From assembly GCA_009741485.1 (NCBI GenBank), contig CM019236.1:50765404-50829403 (forward strand): 64,000 nucleotides of DNA. The letters are read 5' to 3'. The DNA comes from Malurus cyaneus samueli. Lineage: Eukaryota; Chordata; Aves; Passeriformes; Maluridae. A program made the position numbers and the translations under genes. The stretch's first letter is position 1. Each line of letters starts with the position of its first letter. Of this stretch, positions 24,775 to 39,416 are shown in pieces. The notes beneath the pieces were generated by a model that was given only the letters and a program-made list of their open reading frames with translations, ran no database searches and was not told the DNA's origin.

Positions 24775-27700
24775 CTGAAAATGAAAACATAAAAATCACT
24801 GTTTCTTATGAGAAAAAACTATTATTACTAAAACCCTTTAAAACATCAGCCACTGAAAAAATTACTGTTGGGAATGGAGTTTGTTATTTCCTTGGTAGCA
24901 GTCTCTATTTTGTCTTAAAAGGGTATTAATTAAAAAAAATAAGATTAGACACAGAGCTTTGATGAAAGGCTGGCTCTAGTTTTTAGCTCATTACTCTTCC
25001 TTTCTTTCTATAACTTAGGCATGATAGTAATATGGAAGGACCCTTGAAGTTGCTTTGATAAGAATTCAGAATTTATGGAACACCAAGTTATGGCTGAATA
25101 TGCTGTGCTGACTCTTCCCCATGAAGAACACGTATTTTAAAGTATAGTACCTGACGGCATGTCTTACAAATACTAGATGTAGCATTTTCTTCAGTTATGA
25201 TAACTTGCTCAGTAATTTTTATATAATACAGTTAAAGAAATGTTTATCGGAGTCTGCTTTTTGCTTAGCAAGTTTGATTTTTTTACTGTAAGCTTTGGTC
25301 ACTGCAGAGCATTCATCCCCAGCTTTTCATAGTCATAAATAAAAAGTTCTATTTTAGGTTCTATTGTGTAATTACTGAGAAGTGCATTTTTGTAGTGCCT
25401 CCTGCTAAATGACTTCCACAGACTTTCATATAATACATAATAGTTATATTTTTAATGTTGCAGCAAAGTGTGCATTATGTTTCTCTGAATAACTGTATGC
25501 TTGAGAAACAAGGCTATGCTTTGAAGCATTTATATAAAGGGATGAAGGTATCTTTGTGGGGTTAATCTTACTTGTGTGTGTCTGCATGAGGAACTGTGGA
25601 ATCTCAAAGACTCCTAAACCCATTACTTATAAGGAATTTTATGGTTAGTTAAAAAAAGAAAAGATTGACAAAGAAAATCTTCTTAGCAGAGGAAAGATAA
25701 AGGAGTGTTTTTAAAAACTCAACCAAATTCAGGAGGCACTGATGTGAGTGCCTTCATTTTAAAATACTATCTTCATGATACAATCTAACATGAAGAAAAT
25801 CAGACATCTCCTGCCTATCAGGGAAGTTACAGAGGTCCCAGGAATTGCAGAAAAAAACCCAAAACAAACAGAAGTAAAAAACTCAGAGCAGACACCCTTC
25901 AAGACCTCCAAATCTGAACAACAAAAAAAACGAACATGATTATATGTCAGGGTTATTCGTTCAGTAATAATGGTAATAAAAATCACATCCAAGGCATGAT
26001 TTTGCAGCATGGTAATACAAATTGTACCATTCTCAGTATGAAAGGGGTCCGGAGACAGAGGGCACTCTTAAGGATGCCGGATTGTAAAAACGAATAATGA
26101 GAACATTAGTTAGGAGTTTATTACGTCTGTTTCTAATTTGTCTGTATTCAAATGGAAATGCGTTGAGTAAGACACACTTCAGAAATTCTGATTTCACAGG
26201 TATTAAGAATTGAGGGCCAAGCAATTTTTTTAAAAGAAGATTTAACTCCTGACTCCAAATCAGCTATGTAAGTAATAAAATCTTAGAAATTCTGAAAACC
26301 TAACAACCCTCAATTCATAATTCTGATTTTTTTTTTTAACCCTCTAATACCAACAATTGCATAAAATATAGGCAGGCAATTGAAGATAAACAGTGCTTTT
26401 GACCCACCAGTCAAGTTCCATTTCAAAGGAGCACAGCTCCGAACTGTTTGGTTATCTGCAATCCTGATAAAGATCCATAACTGTTTTATATAATTTTGAA
26501 TTTCATCAACCAACAAAAGACCACACGGAAAGTAGACATGAAGGAGCAAATGCACTTTAATGGTAAGAGAGAGACTAGTTTCACTAAAACTGTAATATTA
26601 ATCCATTAAATCAGTGATCTAGAAAATACATCTGAAATGTTAGCAATAAAGATCAGGAAATAATCCATAAGAAAGAGAAAGAATAAAGCTAAGCAGCTTA
26701 ATAACAGTTGGCAGAAATGTGAAAGAATCTACTTGCTCTGTGCAGCAAACTCGACAAGCAAAAAGAATAAAAACCGCCACTATTAGAAAACACTGATGGT
26801 AAAGAGTTGGAAACTAATGCATAAAGCCCAATGATAAACAAATTAAGCTCAAAGACATATTTAGTAGCCCTTAAAGAGGCCAAAGTTATATACATTTGAC
26901 TGATTAACAATCCTGCTCCACCGAGTAAATTTGTTCTATAAAATATAGTTCATTGTCCAAATTTTAGGACAATTTGGGGCTAACTTAGCATTATTTATGA
27001 AATAAAATATCTTCTATTGTCATTTCCCTACTTTTCCCCTCACATAATTAATCAGACATTTATGACAAACAACAGACCACTATCAGGATCAGCAACCGTG
27101 TCATCTCTGCTATAAAAACCACTCAGACTCTTGTTAAATAGATGCTACACAAAATATATACTGCCCAGATCAGTAGATAACAGAATCATCTTATTACATG
27201 CACTTGTTTTATCTCACTTTGGACTGAGGCAGCTACATTTCTCAACAGAGGCTATTTTAACTTAATGATATTTGTGTGTAGGCTTGAAAATTGTAGAGAA
27301 TTGTTTATAAGTGACTCATGGATCAGTTTTTGCATGCCTCCTTGCTTTGTGCTATAAACACCAAGTCCTAAAATTGTATTTTAACTTTTTCAGATGGCAA
27401 GGTGAGGCACTGTTTAGATATTTCTTTTCTTAGGGCTTGCTTAGTTTAGTGCTTACATTTGACATTCAGGAACTGTTTTGCACATGAAGAGTTATCACCT
27501 GTCCCATATGAGAAAAACTTTCTACTGCTGAGACATATATTATAAAAAGCTTCAAATTGCTGACTCCTGAGCTAGATACAGCTGGAAAACTAGAGGAAAT
27601 GTACATTTTAGAAAAAGTTTGTTTTTAAATAAAAATACATATTTACTTTAAAAAGGCAAAAAAAAAATAAATAATATATGTTTTTCATGGGGTTTTCTCA

Positions 27701-28144
27701 GTGGAGCTGTAGTTGACACTCACTGCCTTGTGGAAGGTAACAACACATGGTTAAATGCAGTTTTCCATGCCATTTTGAGAATTGGAATATTTTTTTATAA
27801 AACATTTAAATAAAAATTAAAATGGGTGAATTTGTCATTGTTACAGAGTAATTTTCAAATTCTAATACTAATGTATTTCAGTAAATTCTGGTCCAATACA
27901 GACATCTTCAATTACAGAGGGCAGTGATGGCCCATCATTTTTAATGATTTTCCATTGTTTCCCTTTTGGCAACCAGAGTTGCTTCAACATTACAATGACA
28001 TAAATATTGTTAAGGAATTACAAGTGATATTTAAAGAGCTTCAGATTTAATCTACTTCTGTCAACTAGGAGATCCTTGGAGCGTCATAAAAAATTGAACA
28101 CAGAGCTAACATTTTCCTGTTTTCCCCCAGCAACATTTCATTCA

Positions 28145-28483
<339 letters not shown>

Positions 28484-29540
28484 CTAAGCATCAGATATTC
28501 ATTAATTAATATTTTTCCTTGCTATTTGTAATGTCTTAACTGGTTTTTATTACTGATGTCCAATACAAACACTTCTTATACTAAATTATTTCTCTTTGTG
28601 TGCATGTTGCACTTCATTTTCAAGCAAAAACAATGCATGCACAGATTAGAGCTGGGTCTTCTCACCACATGCACATGATGATGTTACATGTTCATTTGTG
28701 TTCAGAAAAACACCAAACTGAGGTATTTCAGATTACCTTTCTCCTCCTCCTCCTCTCACTGAAACTCACCTAGGAAAACACCATTTTCTCTAAAAATGAT
28801 TCATGCCCTCCCAGAAATAAGACTTTTTCTATTGAAAGGAGGAGAGGACAGGTACCATTTGTAAAAAAATGAATGAAATCTGTCTCCATACATCTCAAAA
28901 CAATGTTTAGTCTATGGTATTCAACCATAGGAAGACTACTTGTTAGGGTTGTTATGCCAGCTGTTCTATGAAATATTCTTACCTTTCAAATATTTCCTAC
29001 TTCAGTGTAATACTGAGTCATTGCTACCTTTTTGTTCTGTCACCAAGAGCACTTGGTGAGGGGTAAGTCCTCTTACTCTAGAAATACATTTTGGTAGTGA
29101 TAGACTAACATGAAAACACTGCCTCAGAATCTGCACAAATGAGGACTTCATTCACTGTTTCTCTGTCTCTGGGGACCAAAACATACTGGCTGCACGAGTT
29201 TTTTCGAAAAGAAAAAACACAAGTAGAAGTGTGTTTGGATCCATCAATGCAAGTCTATTGTAAACTCACTGTGGATAACGGGAAAAGAGAAAAAACCAAA
29301 ACCAAACCACAAAGTCAGTGGTGAAAACTCACAATTATCAAAACCAGGATTTTGCTCCAGAAACAGGGGAAAGCCTATAGCTAAATATCATTCTGTTAAG
29401 GGAGAAAAAACTGGGAGTTATAGCCTAAATTTTCTCCCATTGCTAACAAAAATAACCTAGCAACCCCAAACAATTCTAATCTGCATGTAACACAAATCCG
29501 CAGAAAGTTTTCTGAAAGGGTGGAGAGCACAGAGACAAAC

Positions 29541-29634
29541 CTGATCGGTCCATTTTGATCTTCTGCTTTCCGGAGTCTGAGCAAAGGCGCAGAACCTTTA
29601 ACTGCAACAAATTCTACTTCTGGGAAAGGGGGAT
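29541..29634 (-). CDS. SUSD1: SUSD1 ectodomain exon (94 bp)
   Basis: Acceptor tttactttttag, donor AG|GTTTGT (a weaker donor). The first two bases complete Asp (G|AT). It encodes PPFPEVEFVAVKGSAPLLRL, then RKAEDQNGPI, aligning with mammalian PPLPEVEF...RLRKAKEKNGPIS. It starts the membrane-proximal domain completed by the 256-bp exon, and follows the largest intron of the gene (9595 bases). Confidence 0.95.
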
Positions 29635-31119
29635 CTAAAAAGTAAACAAACACCAGTGGTTCAGAAAGGTTTTAGAAATACTTTGGGCACCAGCTTCCAG
29701 CTACTTTCCAGTTCCTTTTTTAGTTGCTAGCTACTTTTCCCCCAAAGCATCCTTAACTAAGCCTTGAACTAACTCCAGACAGCTAAAACCTGCAGGCAAC
29801 ATAAACTGGTCAAGGAAAACACAGAGGAAATATGACCATGATGGCCTGGCAGCCCCAAGTCAAAACTCTGTATTGAAATATATCTGCTAGCTGGCAAAAC
29901 CAGAGATGACAAAAAATGGTGGTTGGCTACAAAGAAATGAGACATGAAAACTTTATTGGGAGAAGCAGCATTATTTATTAGACTAATTGAAACGGCCACA
30001 AAGAGGAAAAATACAAAATGCACAAAGCCCAGTGCAAGAAATACAATGGTATGAATGAAGGAGAATTTAGTCGTGCAAAAAGTACTTTCAAGAGGGCAAC
30101 TTCCTCAGTTACTGCTGACAGTCAGGTAGCAATATCCATGCCATTAAACTGGATTTCAATATGGATACAGAACTCTAATCTGTTTTAGCAGGAAATTGCA
30201 TCAAGGCCAACACCGAACAAATACTTCTGCCTCAAATTTCAATGGCAATGATGACAGCTGCATACTGATACGGAAATTAGCACTACCTGCCTGGAAGCAA
30301 AAACGAAAATAGCTTCAGCATAACTGAGTGAGCAGAATGTGAAGCATGGACACCAACTACCCCAGAAATCTGAAAAATCTTGCACAGGTAAATAGAGGCA
30401 CAGCTAGGCTTTTTAAGCACCAGGGTATCAGCCTGCTGATGTGATATCTGATTGAAGAGTAAGAAATGCCATGCTTATGTACAGAAAACCAAGACTTCAG
30501 AGCTAGAGAGAATAATCCATGTCATGGAGAGAAACAAATGAAAACCATTGCAGATTTCCCAGTGTTACATCAGGCAAAATATTGCTGAGATGCATAAATT
30601 TTTTCATAGAGCTGGAATACAAACAGCTGCATGTATATTTTGAAGCATAGAAAATAATTAGTTTTGCAGGAGAAAATGAGGCTTGTTAGAAAAACTGTCA
30701 AGAGGGTAAGTAACCACTAAAAAGGGAGCTAGAAATATACATCATGTTGAAAGCAGAATTACTGAGGTGTAGGAAGGTTATTAGAGGTTAGTACTGCTGG
30801 CATTTTGTTAGCAATGATGGTGCCAAATCCCAGTGTGTACAGATGAATTTTGCTGCTCAATGTTAGAAATACAGAGACATTACACAAGGAGAATTGAATC
30901 ACCTTTACAGCTGTTGTTTTGCAAAACTGGCATTAAATTCACCAGTATATAGTACAAGTGAATATAGCGGGCTATAACAATTTGTCGCTAATCTGATGCT
31001 AAACATCTCATCTACAATAATCTCTATGAGTGATCTACGAAATCACTGCTACTAAAAATGCATAGACAAAGACTATCGATAATGAAACCCTAGCCACACA
31101 TACCCCACCCAAACGGCTA

Positions 31120-31352
31120 GCAAAGGCCCAGGTGTGGCCATTTCGCGGTTCTTCACCGAGAGGGTGTTTGGGCACTGAACAGGCTCTCCAGGGAAGTGGT
31201 CACAGCACCAAACCTGACAGATATCAAGAAGCACTTTGACAGTGCTCTCAGGCACATGGAGTGACTCTTTGGGATGTCCTAATCAGGGCCAGGAGTTGGA
31301 CTTTGATGATCCACATGGGTCCCTTCCAGCTCAGCATATTCTGGTTCTGTGA
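31120..31352 (+). mobile_element. CR1 LINE fragment, 3' end
   Basis: Contains gagagggtgtttgggcactg, gctctccagggaagtggtca, cacagcaccaaacctgacag, gtgctctcaggcacatgg, cccttccagctcagcatatt and a tail ctggttctgtga. Plus orientation, antisense to SUSD1, within the 9.6-kb intron. Confidence 0.85.
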
Positions 31353-32401
31353 AAGCCATTGTTCTACAAAGCATTGTTTCCCTCTAGCAGAGACAGGGCA
31401 GAAAACCCTTTCAGAGAATTTCCTGAGTTAATTAAATGTACTGCCTGCAAGAACAGGAAATGGTCTTTGCCTTGGGTCTTTTCAGTGCATCTGCAACAGC
31501 AGATATCATAAAAGGTACAGGCAGAATTTCTATCTGAACAAAATAAATGAACAAACAATATTTGACAGCCTATCTTTATACCCTTTGGCAAATTGCAAAA
31601 CATTGAAAAGTAACCTAGGTGCCAATCAAATTACCTGTATAATTTCGCAGCTGGACTCAGCACAGACACTGTCAACAGTGACAGGAAAATATATCTGTCA
31701 GGGTAGATTTATCTGGAGACAGACTCCTTCTGTCTTTCCTTTCCTTTCAACAATCACCATGAGATAAATATTGATTTCCACTATTTCAGAAAGCGATTAA
31801 GGAAATTGGGATTTTCTAATTTTTGGCTTATGCCAGCCAGAATGTGCGTTGTATGCAACAGTTCTGCATTATTTTTTCAGATAAACAGCACAAGGGGAAG
31901 CAGATGTGGACTACGATGACAAAAAGATGCTGACTAGGGTAAACAAATTAAGGGTAACTAATAATTACATTGATTTATCCTATTGTTAGGGTAACTACTT
32001 TTTAAATTTCAAAAATTTGACAGGAAAATACAAATAATGAAAATAAGAAGCCATCCAGAACTGATACCCCTAGTATATGGGTAAAAGAGAGAAAAATCTG
32101 AAAAAAACCCCACATAGTGCTGTTAAAGGTTGGAGTCTTTTGCAGGTGAATTTCTGGCAAAAATGCTAGTATATAAATCAACCAAGCTCACAACAATAAT
32201 AACCTGTTTAATAAAAAGACAAAGACTGAACAGCTTTGCAGCAATGTGAAGGAGTAGTAAAGTCAATTAAATAATTATATAAGAAAGGAATATTTTAGTT
32301 TTAATTCAATGATCAGAAAATAAACTCTGAAGGAGTTATTCTGTACTGTATAATATGCAGTATATTCGCACTCTGACTTTTTTAATAAAGAATAACTTGC
32401 C

Positions 32402-33524
32402 AGAAATCTAACATTTAAAAATAAAATCTAAAAAAAGAAGTCTGCTGGGAAATTAAAATTAATGCCAGATTTAAAAATCCACATGTTAAAAATATTGACT
32501 TAATACCACATAGAACAGTTGGAAGCAAAAGGGAAATACTACAGAAAAGTAAGGACTTGCACTCAGTGAATTGTGAGAAGAAATCAAGATCCTCCAGTCT
32601 GTTCAGGCACTGTTAGCACCTTGGCTTTCTTAAAGAATTTTTTTAACTCTTCACCAGCAGAACAGACTAACATATCTGTAGCAACACCAAGGACACAGAA
32701 AGGACCATAGCAAGAAATTAAAGTATATTCAGAGATTATATCCAGAGATTATATCCAGAGTCCCACTCTAAGCAATTCCTTGCCATAGCAGGGCTATGTT
32801 AGCAACACTTGAACATTTCACACAGAGGCTAATGTTCTACTGTAAGAATCCATCTACTAATTTTCTCTCTGAACCTGAAGGAAAAATACAGCGAAGAAAG
32901 AAGATGCCAGGAAATGCCTACTGCTACAGCAAAATCGAGAATTAACACATACCTCAGTGCTGGAGCTAATGCCTGCTTCGTTTTCCTCTAAGAGCAAAGA
33001 CAAAGCTTTAAAAAATAGTAATAGAATTGAACAACAAAGTCCAAAATCATACAGCAACTCTTCACTGTACTTAAGAGTTCAAAGAAGTCAAATCAAAAAC
33101 TCCTCTTAAGGCCAGGTGAAAGCTAAAAGAACCCTTTGGTGATCATTTGCATAATCTTAATTTCCTGCAAAGAGGGAATTTCTTTCATAGTTATTTAAGG
33201 GCTTAATGTCCAAAATTACAGAATTTTAAAACAAGGACGTCAAAAAAGGCTGCTATAAAAATAAAACTAAAATAAGGTAAAAATATTGATACAATAGAAA
33301 AGGCTGTTTACCATTGGTATTATTGTTTAAAGAGTAATTAAGTTTACTGTACATATTAAAACATAATTGTTCTGAGTAAGAAAAGTTTCCTCACTTGGAG
33401 AGGAACATTATGTAAAGAGAGGGAGGGAAGGAGGATGAACAAACCAAGACGACATCTACAGAAAAAGATAATTTAAATCTTCTTTAAAGACTGGTCATTT
33501 CTGGAAATGCCGCTCATGTGATTG
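32402..33524 (-). repeat. Inverted duplicate block, right copy (mate at 1-1123)
   Basis: Exact-offset inverted counterpart of 1-1123, here intact and continuous with sequence on both sides, inside the SUSD1 intron 29635-39229. Its high-coordinate end (33490-33524) is the tail of dispersed repeat copy B. Beyond 32402 toward lower coordinates it continues into sequence unlike what follows the gap at 1149. Confidence 0.9.
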
Positions 33525-34290
33525 CCTGTGCTGACTGCAGCCTTTGTTCCTGCTCTGTGTCTGACTGTCACCCGTCCTGTTCATCCCCACAAAGGTTTGG
33601 CCCCAGCGGGGCGGACGCACGGACGGTCCCAGTGCCGCTGTGGGGTCGCGGCTGCAGCTCCGGGACAGCCCCAGCTCTGCCACACAAATGGGCCTTTCTC
33701 ACAGGAAAAACGCTGCCCAGGGCCAGGGTGTCTGAACTGGAACGCTCCTGGCCAAGGAAGGAAAGATGAAAGAGGAGGAATGTGCTTTAGGGGACCTCGG
33801 CTGGCACCTCTTTTCCACGCTGACAAGTGACCTGCCACCGTCCCCAAGGGACAGCAGTGCACAGCCATAGGCAGGGAGCTGCCTGTGCCCCACCAGGCGT
33901 TTTCTGTCAGAGCAGGGCCTGAAGATGCCCTGATTGCAGCTGCACAGCACCTGGGGGCCAGAAATGCCACCTTTAAAAATGAATTTGTCTACATCTTGCT
34001 GCTTCTTGTGCAGATCCTTTCCAGGCTGCGTCATGGCCGTGTGACGCCGCTGCCACGTGTGTGGGTGAGCCGGGGGATCCCTGTCTGCTGCTCATCCCTA
34101 CTGAACATTTCTGTGCTTTGGCACGAGCTCTGGCTCTTCCTGCAGCACCTTGTGATCTCTAGGAACAAAAGTCTAATACAGAAAATGTGAGATATGAAAC
34201 AGTTGAGTGCTCACTCTGCTGTTCTGCTGTCCCAGGAGGGGCTGTTCAGTGCCTGGCAGCAGAATTGGAGCTGGGTGCTTTTGTGTCAGG
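33490..34290 (-). repeat. Unclassified dispersed repeat, copy B (801 bp)
   Basis: Inverted relative to copy A at 2762-3536, about 90% or better identity in compared stretches, with small indels. Same end wording at both boundaries. GC-rich and CpG-containing core near 33595-33665. The GC-rich sequence continues to about 34560 beyond the point where similarity to copy A stops, so copy A may be truncated and the full element longer. Open frames on both strands here are artefacts of GC content; they do not line up with copy A. Confidence 0.75.
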
Positions 34291-34560
34291 GTCAGGGTTA
34301 GGACTGGCCCTTCCACAGGGAAAGAGGTCTGCTCTGGGACCCTGCAAAGAGCCACCACTGCTCCCGCCCCACTTCCTAAGCCGATGTCAGGACCTTGCCT
34401 GTGTGTGCTGGAGTCACAGCAGGAGCACCCAGGCCTGCAGTGGCAGCCCCTTCCTACACCCCCTGCCTCACTCACATCCTACAGCTCTGCCTTCTGCCTG
34501 GACCTCGGCTGAGTGTGCAGCTCCTTTTTATGATCTGAAGCTGCCTACAGGATGAGTGCC
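34291..34560. other. GC-rich extension beside dispersed repeat copy B
   Basis: Compositionally like the repeat core and unlike the AT-rich intron, but absent from copy A. Contains gtcagggtcagggttagg at the junction. Probably more of the same element, or a second GC-rich insertion. Confidence 0.35.
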
Positions 34561-35274
34561 AGGAGACTGGCAGCTGTTCATATTCACCAAGATGAAGGCA
34601 CTTACACACACCTGCTCATGGGAGAGGAGGAAAATTTGGTCAAGGAGAACTCAGCAAGGTGCTTTTTCAACTGAGAGATGACACCATGAGGTTTTTTTGT
34701 TTGTTTTTCTTCTGTGAGCCATCCACCCAAAGCAAACAGTATGGAAATAATTTCCTTTATTTCCTTAAATCCTTTATTTCCTTGTAGTGCCAGGCTGGAG
34801 AACAGGCCACAGCTTCCCCGCTGCCAGGGCTGCCCTCATCAACAGTGGCACTTTGATACAGCAAGAGCCATAGCATCTGGAGCTGCTAGCACAACAACAC
34901 TGCACAAGGGGCACTCCTGGATAGTGAGATGGACATGAAGGCAAGTGGGAAGTGCTGATTTGTTCCTTGTCTACCGTGGATTCAAATCCTAGCTCTCTTC
35001 CTCTGTGCAGAGAATTAAGTTCAAAGCTTTCTGAGTATCAGATTTTAGAGCTAGGTAAAGTGAAAACAGAAGATGCTTCCCTGCTTCCTCACAATAGATG
35101 AGTGGCACATATTTTATAGATCTAGTATTATTAACTGCTTTAATTAGTCTTGCTATATTGCACAAGTAACATTAAAAACAATGCAATGCAGACCTATTAG
35201 CAGTTACGCCAAACAGAAAATGCAACTGTAAGCAACTTAGCTTAAAAAAAAAACCTATTGTGATACAAGCCATC

Positions 35275-36147
35275 AGCCACATGACACCAAGCTGACTGGG
35301 ATGGCTGACATGCCTAAGAGATGGGATGCCATCCAGAGGGACCCGGACAAGCTCAGGAAACACGCCATGGGAACTTCGTGAGGCTGAATGAGGCCAAGTG
35401 CAAGGTGCAGCACCTGGGCTGGGACAAAGCCAAATTCAGGCTGTGTGGAGAACGGACCGAGAGCAGCTCTGAGGAGAAGGATTTTGGAGTGCTGGCAGAT
35501 AAGCAGTTCAACATGATCTGGCAATTTCCACTTGCAGTTCATAAAGCCACTGTGCCCAGAGCTGCATGCAGAGGAATGTGGCCAGGAGGGCAAATGAGGG
35601 GATTTTTCCCCTTCACTCTACTCTTGTAAGATCCCACCTGCAGGGCTGCATCCAGCCCTGGGGTCCCCAGAACAGGAAAGAAGTGGTGCTGTTGGACCGG
35701 ACACTCCAACAGAGCTCAGAGGAGGGCCATAACAATTATTAGAGGGATGGAACACCTGTCCTTTGAGGAAAGGCTGAGAGAGTTGGGGTTGTGCAGCCTG
35801 GAGATGAGAAGGCTCCAGAGAGACCTTACTGCAGACCTTTCAATACTCAAAGGTCTTACTAGACTGATGGGAACACTAGTATCATCTGTACTGACAACAC
35901 AAAGGTTATAGTCTTAATTTAAGATGGTAGATTCAGACTAGATGGCAAGGAAGATATTTTTTCCACTGTGGATGCTGAAATACTGGGATCAGTTGCGCAG
36001 AGAGGTGGTCAAAGCCCCATCCCTGGAAACAGTGAAGATTAGGTTGGATGTGGGTCTGAATTACCTGATCTGATTGCAGGGGGGTTGGAGTAAATGACCT
36101 TTACAGATTGCTCCCAACTCAAACTGCTCTGCAATTCTGTGATTGCA
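35275..36147 (+). mobile_element. CR1 LINE fragment (about 870 bp of the 3' region)
   Basis: Long CR1 segment in plus orientation: gggatgccatccagagggac, ccaagtgcaaggtgcagcac, ctgcagggctgcatccagcc, cctttgaggaaaggctgaga, gttggggttgtgcagcctgg, agaaggctccagagagacct, ending gcaattctgtgattg. It is the longest CR1 copy in the window. Part of the middle (35830-35960) is diverged or replaced. It lies antisense in the 9.6-kb SUSD1 intron. Confidence 0.9.
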
Positions 36148-39100
36148 TTTTAAAGGGGAAGTACTAACAGGATATTGTATGACCTTTCAGGTATAAACCC
36201 ACAGCTGAACAGGACTTACAATCTAACTTCTTCCTCACTGTAGCCTACTCCTGCCTTGTTCTGTTTCCATTTTGCATGTAATTCATTTTACTTTATGCTA
36301 ATTACATTATGAGGTTGAGGACACACAAGCTATACACATCACTATAAGTTTGTAATGCTTTGTTACATTGTCAGATCACCACACTTCCAATGGCCTTTCA
36401 ATTTCTCACTGGAAAGCAGATTTTGAGTTCTCCCTCATTTTCCAGACCTTAAAAAATTCTCTTTATGAAGGAATAAGTGTAAATCTTTTCCATCCTACAA
36501 CAGAGCAGAACAGTAGTCTACCTTTGATGTGTGTGTGTACATCCATGGGCAAATGAACAAACCAGACATCACAACCTGATCTGTAATGCAGTACATTTTC
36601 CACACACTGAGAGGAAGGAGAAGGCTCTCCAAGATTATTCTTGATATGTCATGGAATACCATGATCCATGAAGCATTTGTATTCAACGTTCACAAGTGAT
36701 GGGCAAAACCAACTTTGTGCTCAGCATGGAATTATTTTTTTTAGAGGATGCTACTTGCCAGGGACAAAAGCAGGCTTTTACGTCCCAAGTTCTTGGGTTT
36801 TTTTTCTAGAAATACTATGTATATAACATATCCTCATTCAGGATGGATATAGTCATAGATATAGACAGGATAGTGAAGTAATTTTCATAACATGCATTCA
36901 TAAATCTTGCTTTTTTGAAAAAAATATCCAAACTTACTGCTAGCATTTACATACTTACCGTATTCTGCAACAGTCTAAAAATTTACACAGACTAATATCT
37001 TTGTCAGGAAATTAAGTCTGTAAGGCAGTGAACATCCAATTGTCTGGGACAAGCCTCTTCACACAACTCAAAACCCCACAGTTAAGGTTTTCCAAACTCT
37101 CAAAATGTACGAGGTGTGTGAAAGTCAAGGAGACACAACATCTGAATTTGCCCCCAGCTGTGGAAACAGAACAACTGACCAGGCACTTCTGAAAGGATGG
37201 CATATGAATCCCTAAACAATCAGTGAGAACACAATCAGTAACGCACTTTTGTAAGTCTCAGTTTCCCTAGAGCTTCCATGCTTAAGGCATATTTTGCATT
37301 TTTACAATATCATGTAGCCAGAAAATCACTAGAGCAAATAAAGCCACTTTCCAGAATTAAGTTGGCAGATAAACTGAGACCATTCCATCCACCACGGAAA
37401 AAAACCCCATCCGGCTTAACTACACACAGGATTACAAAACAGCTGGACAAATGAAGAAAATTATACACCTATTCATAAATTAGAGTTTTTATATAAATCA
37501 AGCTGCTTGCATAGGTAATGCAATTCCAAGACATAAGATACAAGTCAAAGGAACACTGCCAGAAGAATTATTTCAGCTGCATCCTTTTCACCTTAGATGA
37601 GATAATAAGACAATTAATCTTATTTAAATTCGCATTATTTGGCAAGTTTTGCAGCAAGCTTATTATTGGCTTTTCAATTTTCACCCAATTTCTGCAAAAA
37701 CTACAAAAAGATGTACTTTTATGATTTTTTCAATGGAGGCTAAAAAATGAGAAGTGTTTGCATGTCAAGTTTTAGATAAAGATGCCTAATATGACAGAGC
37801 AACACCTATCTTTTATTGCTTATTGAATAAAGTAACTATCAGATATAAAAGGGCTCGTGTAGTAAAATCTTCTTTCAAAATGGAAACGACCTAGCTTTTA
37901 CACAAAGACCTTTCCTGGGGCAATGCACATGCATTTGTTAAACACTAACTCAGCAGAGAGGAAAAGATGCCAGCTGCCAAGACACAAATACCATTTCACA
38001 CTGCACCTGCTGCAGAGTGCTCTCCAAAACTCTGCTGAGTAAGTGACCTGATGCAATCCTGCAGAACTGAGGAAAAACCACTGGATGATAAAGGGCTATT
38101 CCTTTGCCCTACATATTTAAAAATTATCTCAATCAACAAAATTCTGAGATATCTTACCAGTTTTTTAGAAAGACATATGTACTCATAAACTCATAGACAC
38201 TACTTTTGAGTGACCATTAGGAAACTTGTGATAAGGAATTACCAAATCATTACTGAAATTTTATTTTTTAAAAAGAAACAGAGGTCATTGCATATCTTAA
38301 ACAGCAGCTTTTGGAAACAAGAGCTGTTTTACCTTTCTTGAAGCTTAAAACTGTCAGATTTACGATTAAAAATACAGTAATACTATCAATTCCAAAACCA
38401 TGAGACATTCCCAGCTCTACCTAAGCAGTCAGAAGAGAATTGATTCCATCTAGTGGCTGAATAGGGTTACAAGACACTCACAGAGCTTTCATTCTTACTT
38501 ATTAAATTTTTGTCCCTGACAGAAGACTGATACCGTCATCAAACACTGCACCGCACTTCACCTGACCTGAGAGTCTGACAGTACAGGGAAGGTACAAAAC
38601 TGTTCTAAACAAAAAGAAAGAGCTGTAAGATGCTTCTCATCACGGCCATACACAGCCACATTTTAGTGCCATACATCTTGCTAAATTGTGAAGCCAAAGC
38701 CCTTCCTTCAGAAGCTTATTTGCTCCAATGTCTTTTATGTTTTCTACTCTGCCAATGAGAGGCAAAAGTATCTGTCTGAGCTACTTTCAGATTTCTGCAC
38801 TCTGTACTTTGGATTCTTGCAGACTTTAGTGGAATCTGTTTCTGTTGTCACATAAATGTCCATACAAAGTGCAGCTGAGCTATTAACTCCACTGTGGAGA
38901 AAAGTTTTACAGAAAAAGTGACTTAGCCTCTAACAGGGAGGAAAATTTAACCCCCCTCCCCTAGATACCAGTCTTTTGTCTAACCCATGAAACCATCTTT
39001 TCCCTGATATCCCAAGATTAACGCTCTGCACCTCTATTTCTCTCCCCCTTCTGTCTTTGGACTGTCAACCCTACAAAATTTGTGAAAAAAAAAATGGACA

Positions 39101-39229
39101 ATTTTGAGCATGGAAGGAATACGTTGACAATCCACCACACACCACTGAGATCAACAATGTAGATTCACTTGAGTCTCTCACACCCACTGGGTGCTTCTGT
39201 AAATATATAGAATAAATGGCAGGACCTAC

Positions 39230-39416
39230 CTGTAATTTGAGTTGTCATAGAAACAAGCAGTGAAAAATTCAAAGCTACCATGGAAATATTAATAGAGTAA
39301 TTGGTGCCTGGCTGCAAATCTAAACAGACTTCAGGAGCATGCTTGTGTGTGGAAAGTTCAAAGATCATTTCATGAAAGAAGTTCTTCTGATACCAACGCT
39401 GGCCTTGCACATGAAA
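39230..39416 (-). CDS. SUSD1: SUSD1 repeat pair b, second exon (187 bp)
   Basis: Acceptor ttggttacag, donor G|GTAGGT. Encodes FHVQGQRWYQKNFFHEM, then HKHAPEVCLDLQPGTNYSIN and ends TTQIT. The GQRWYQK and PEVCLDL.PGTNY signatures match the last extracellular repeat of mammalian SUSD1. Potential N-glycosylation sites NYS, NIS, NFS. Same structure and phase (0 to 1) as the 190-bp exon at 41640-41829, with which it shares GQR, VCLDL and N/S-rich ends, so the two are tandem duplicates. Confidence 0.95.

Noticed and set aside
33495..34555. Cluster of open frames on both strands (up to 129 codons)
   Set aside because: They fall in the GC-rich dispersed repeat; the frames break differently in the copy at 2762-3536.
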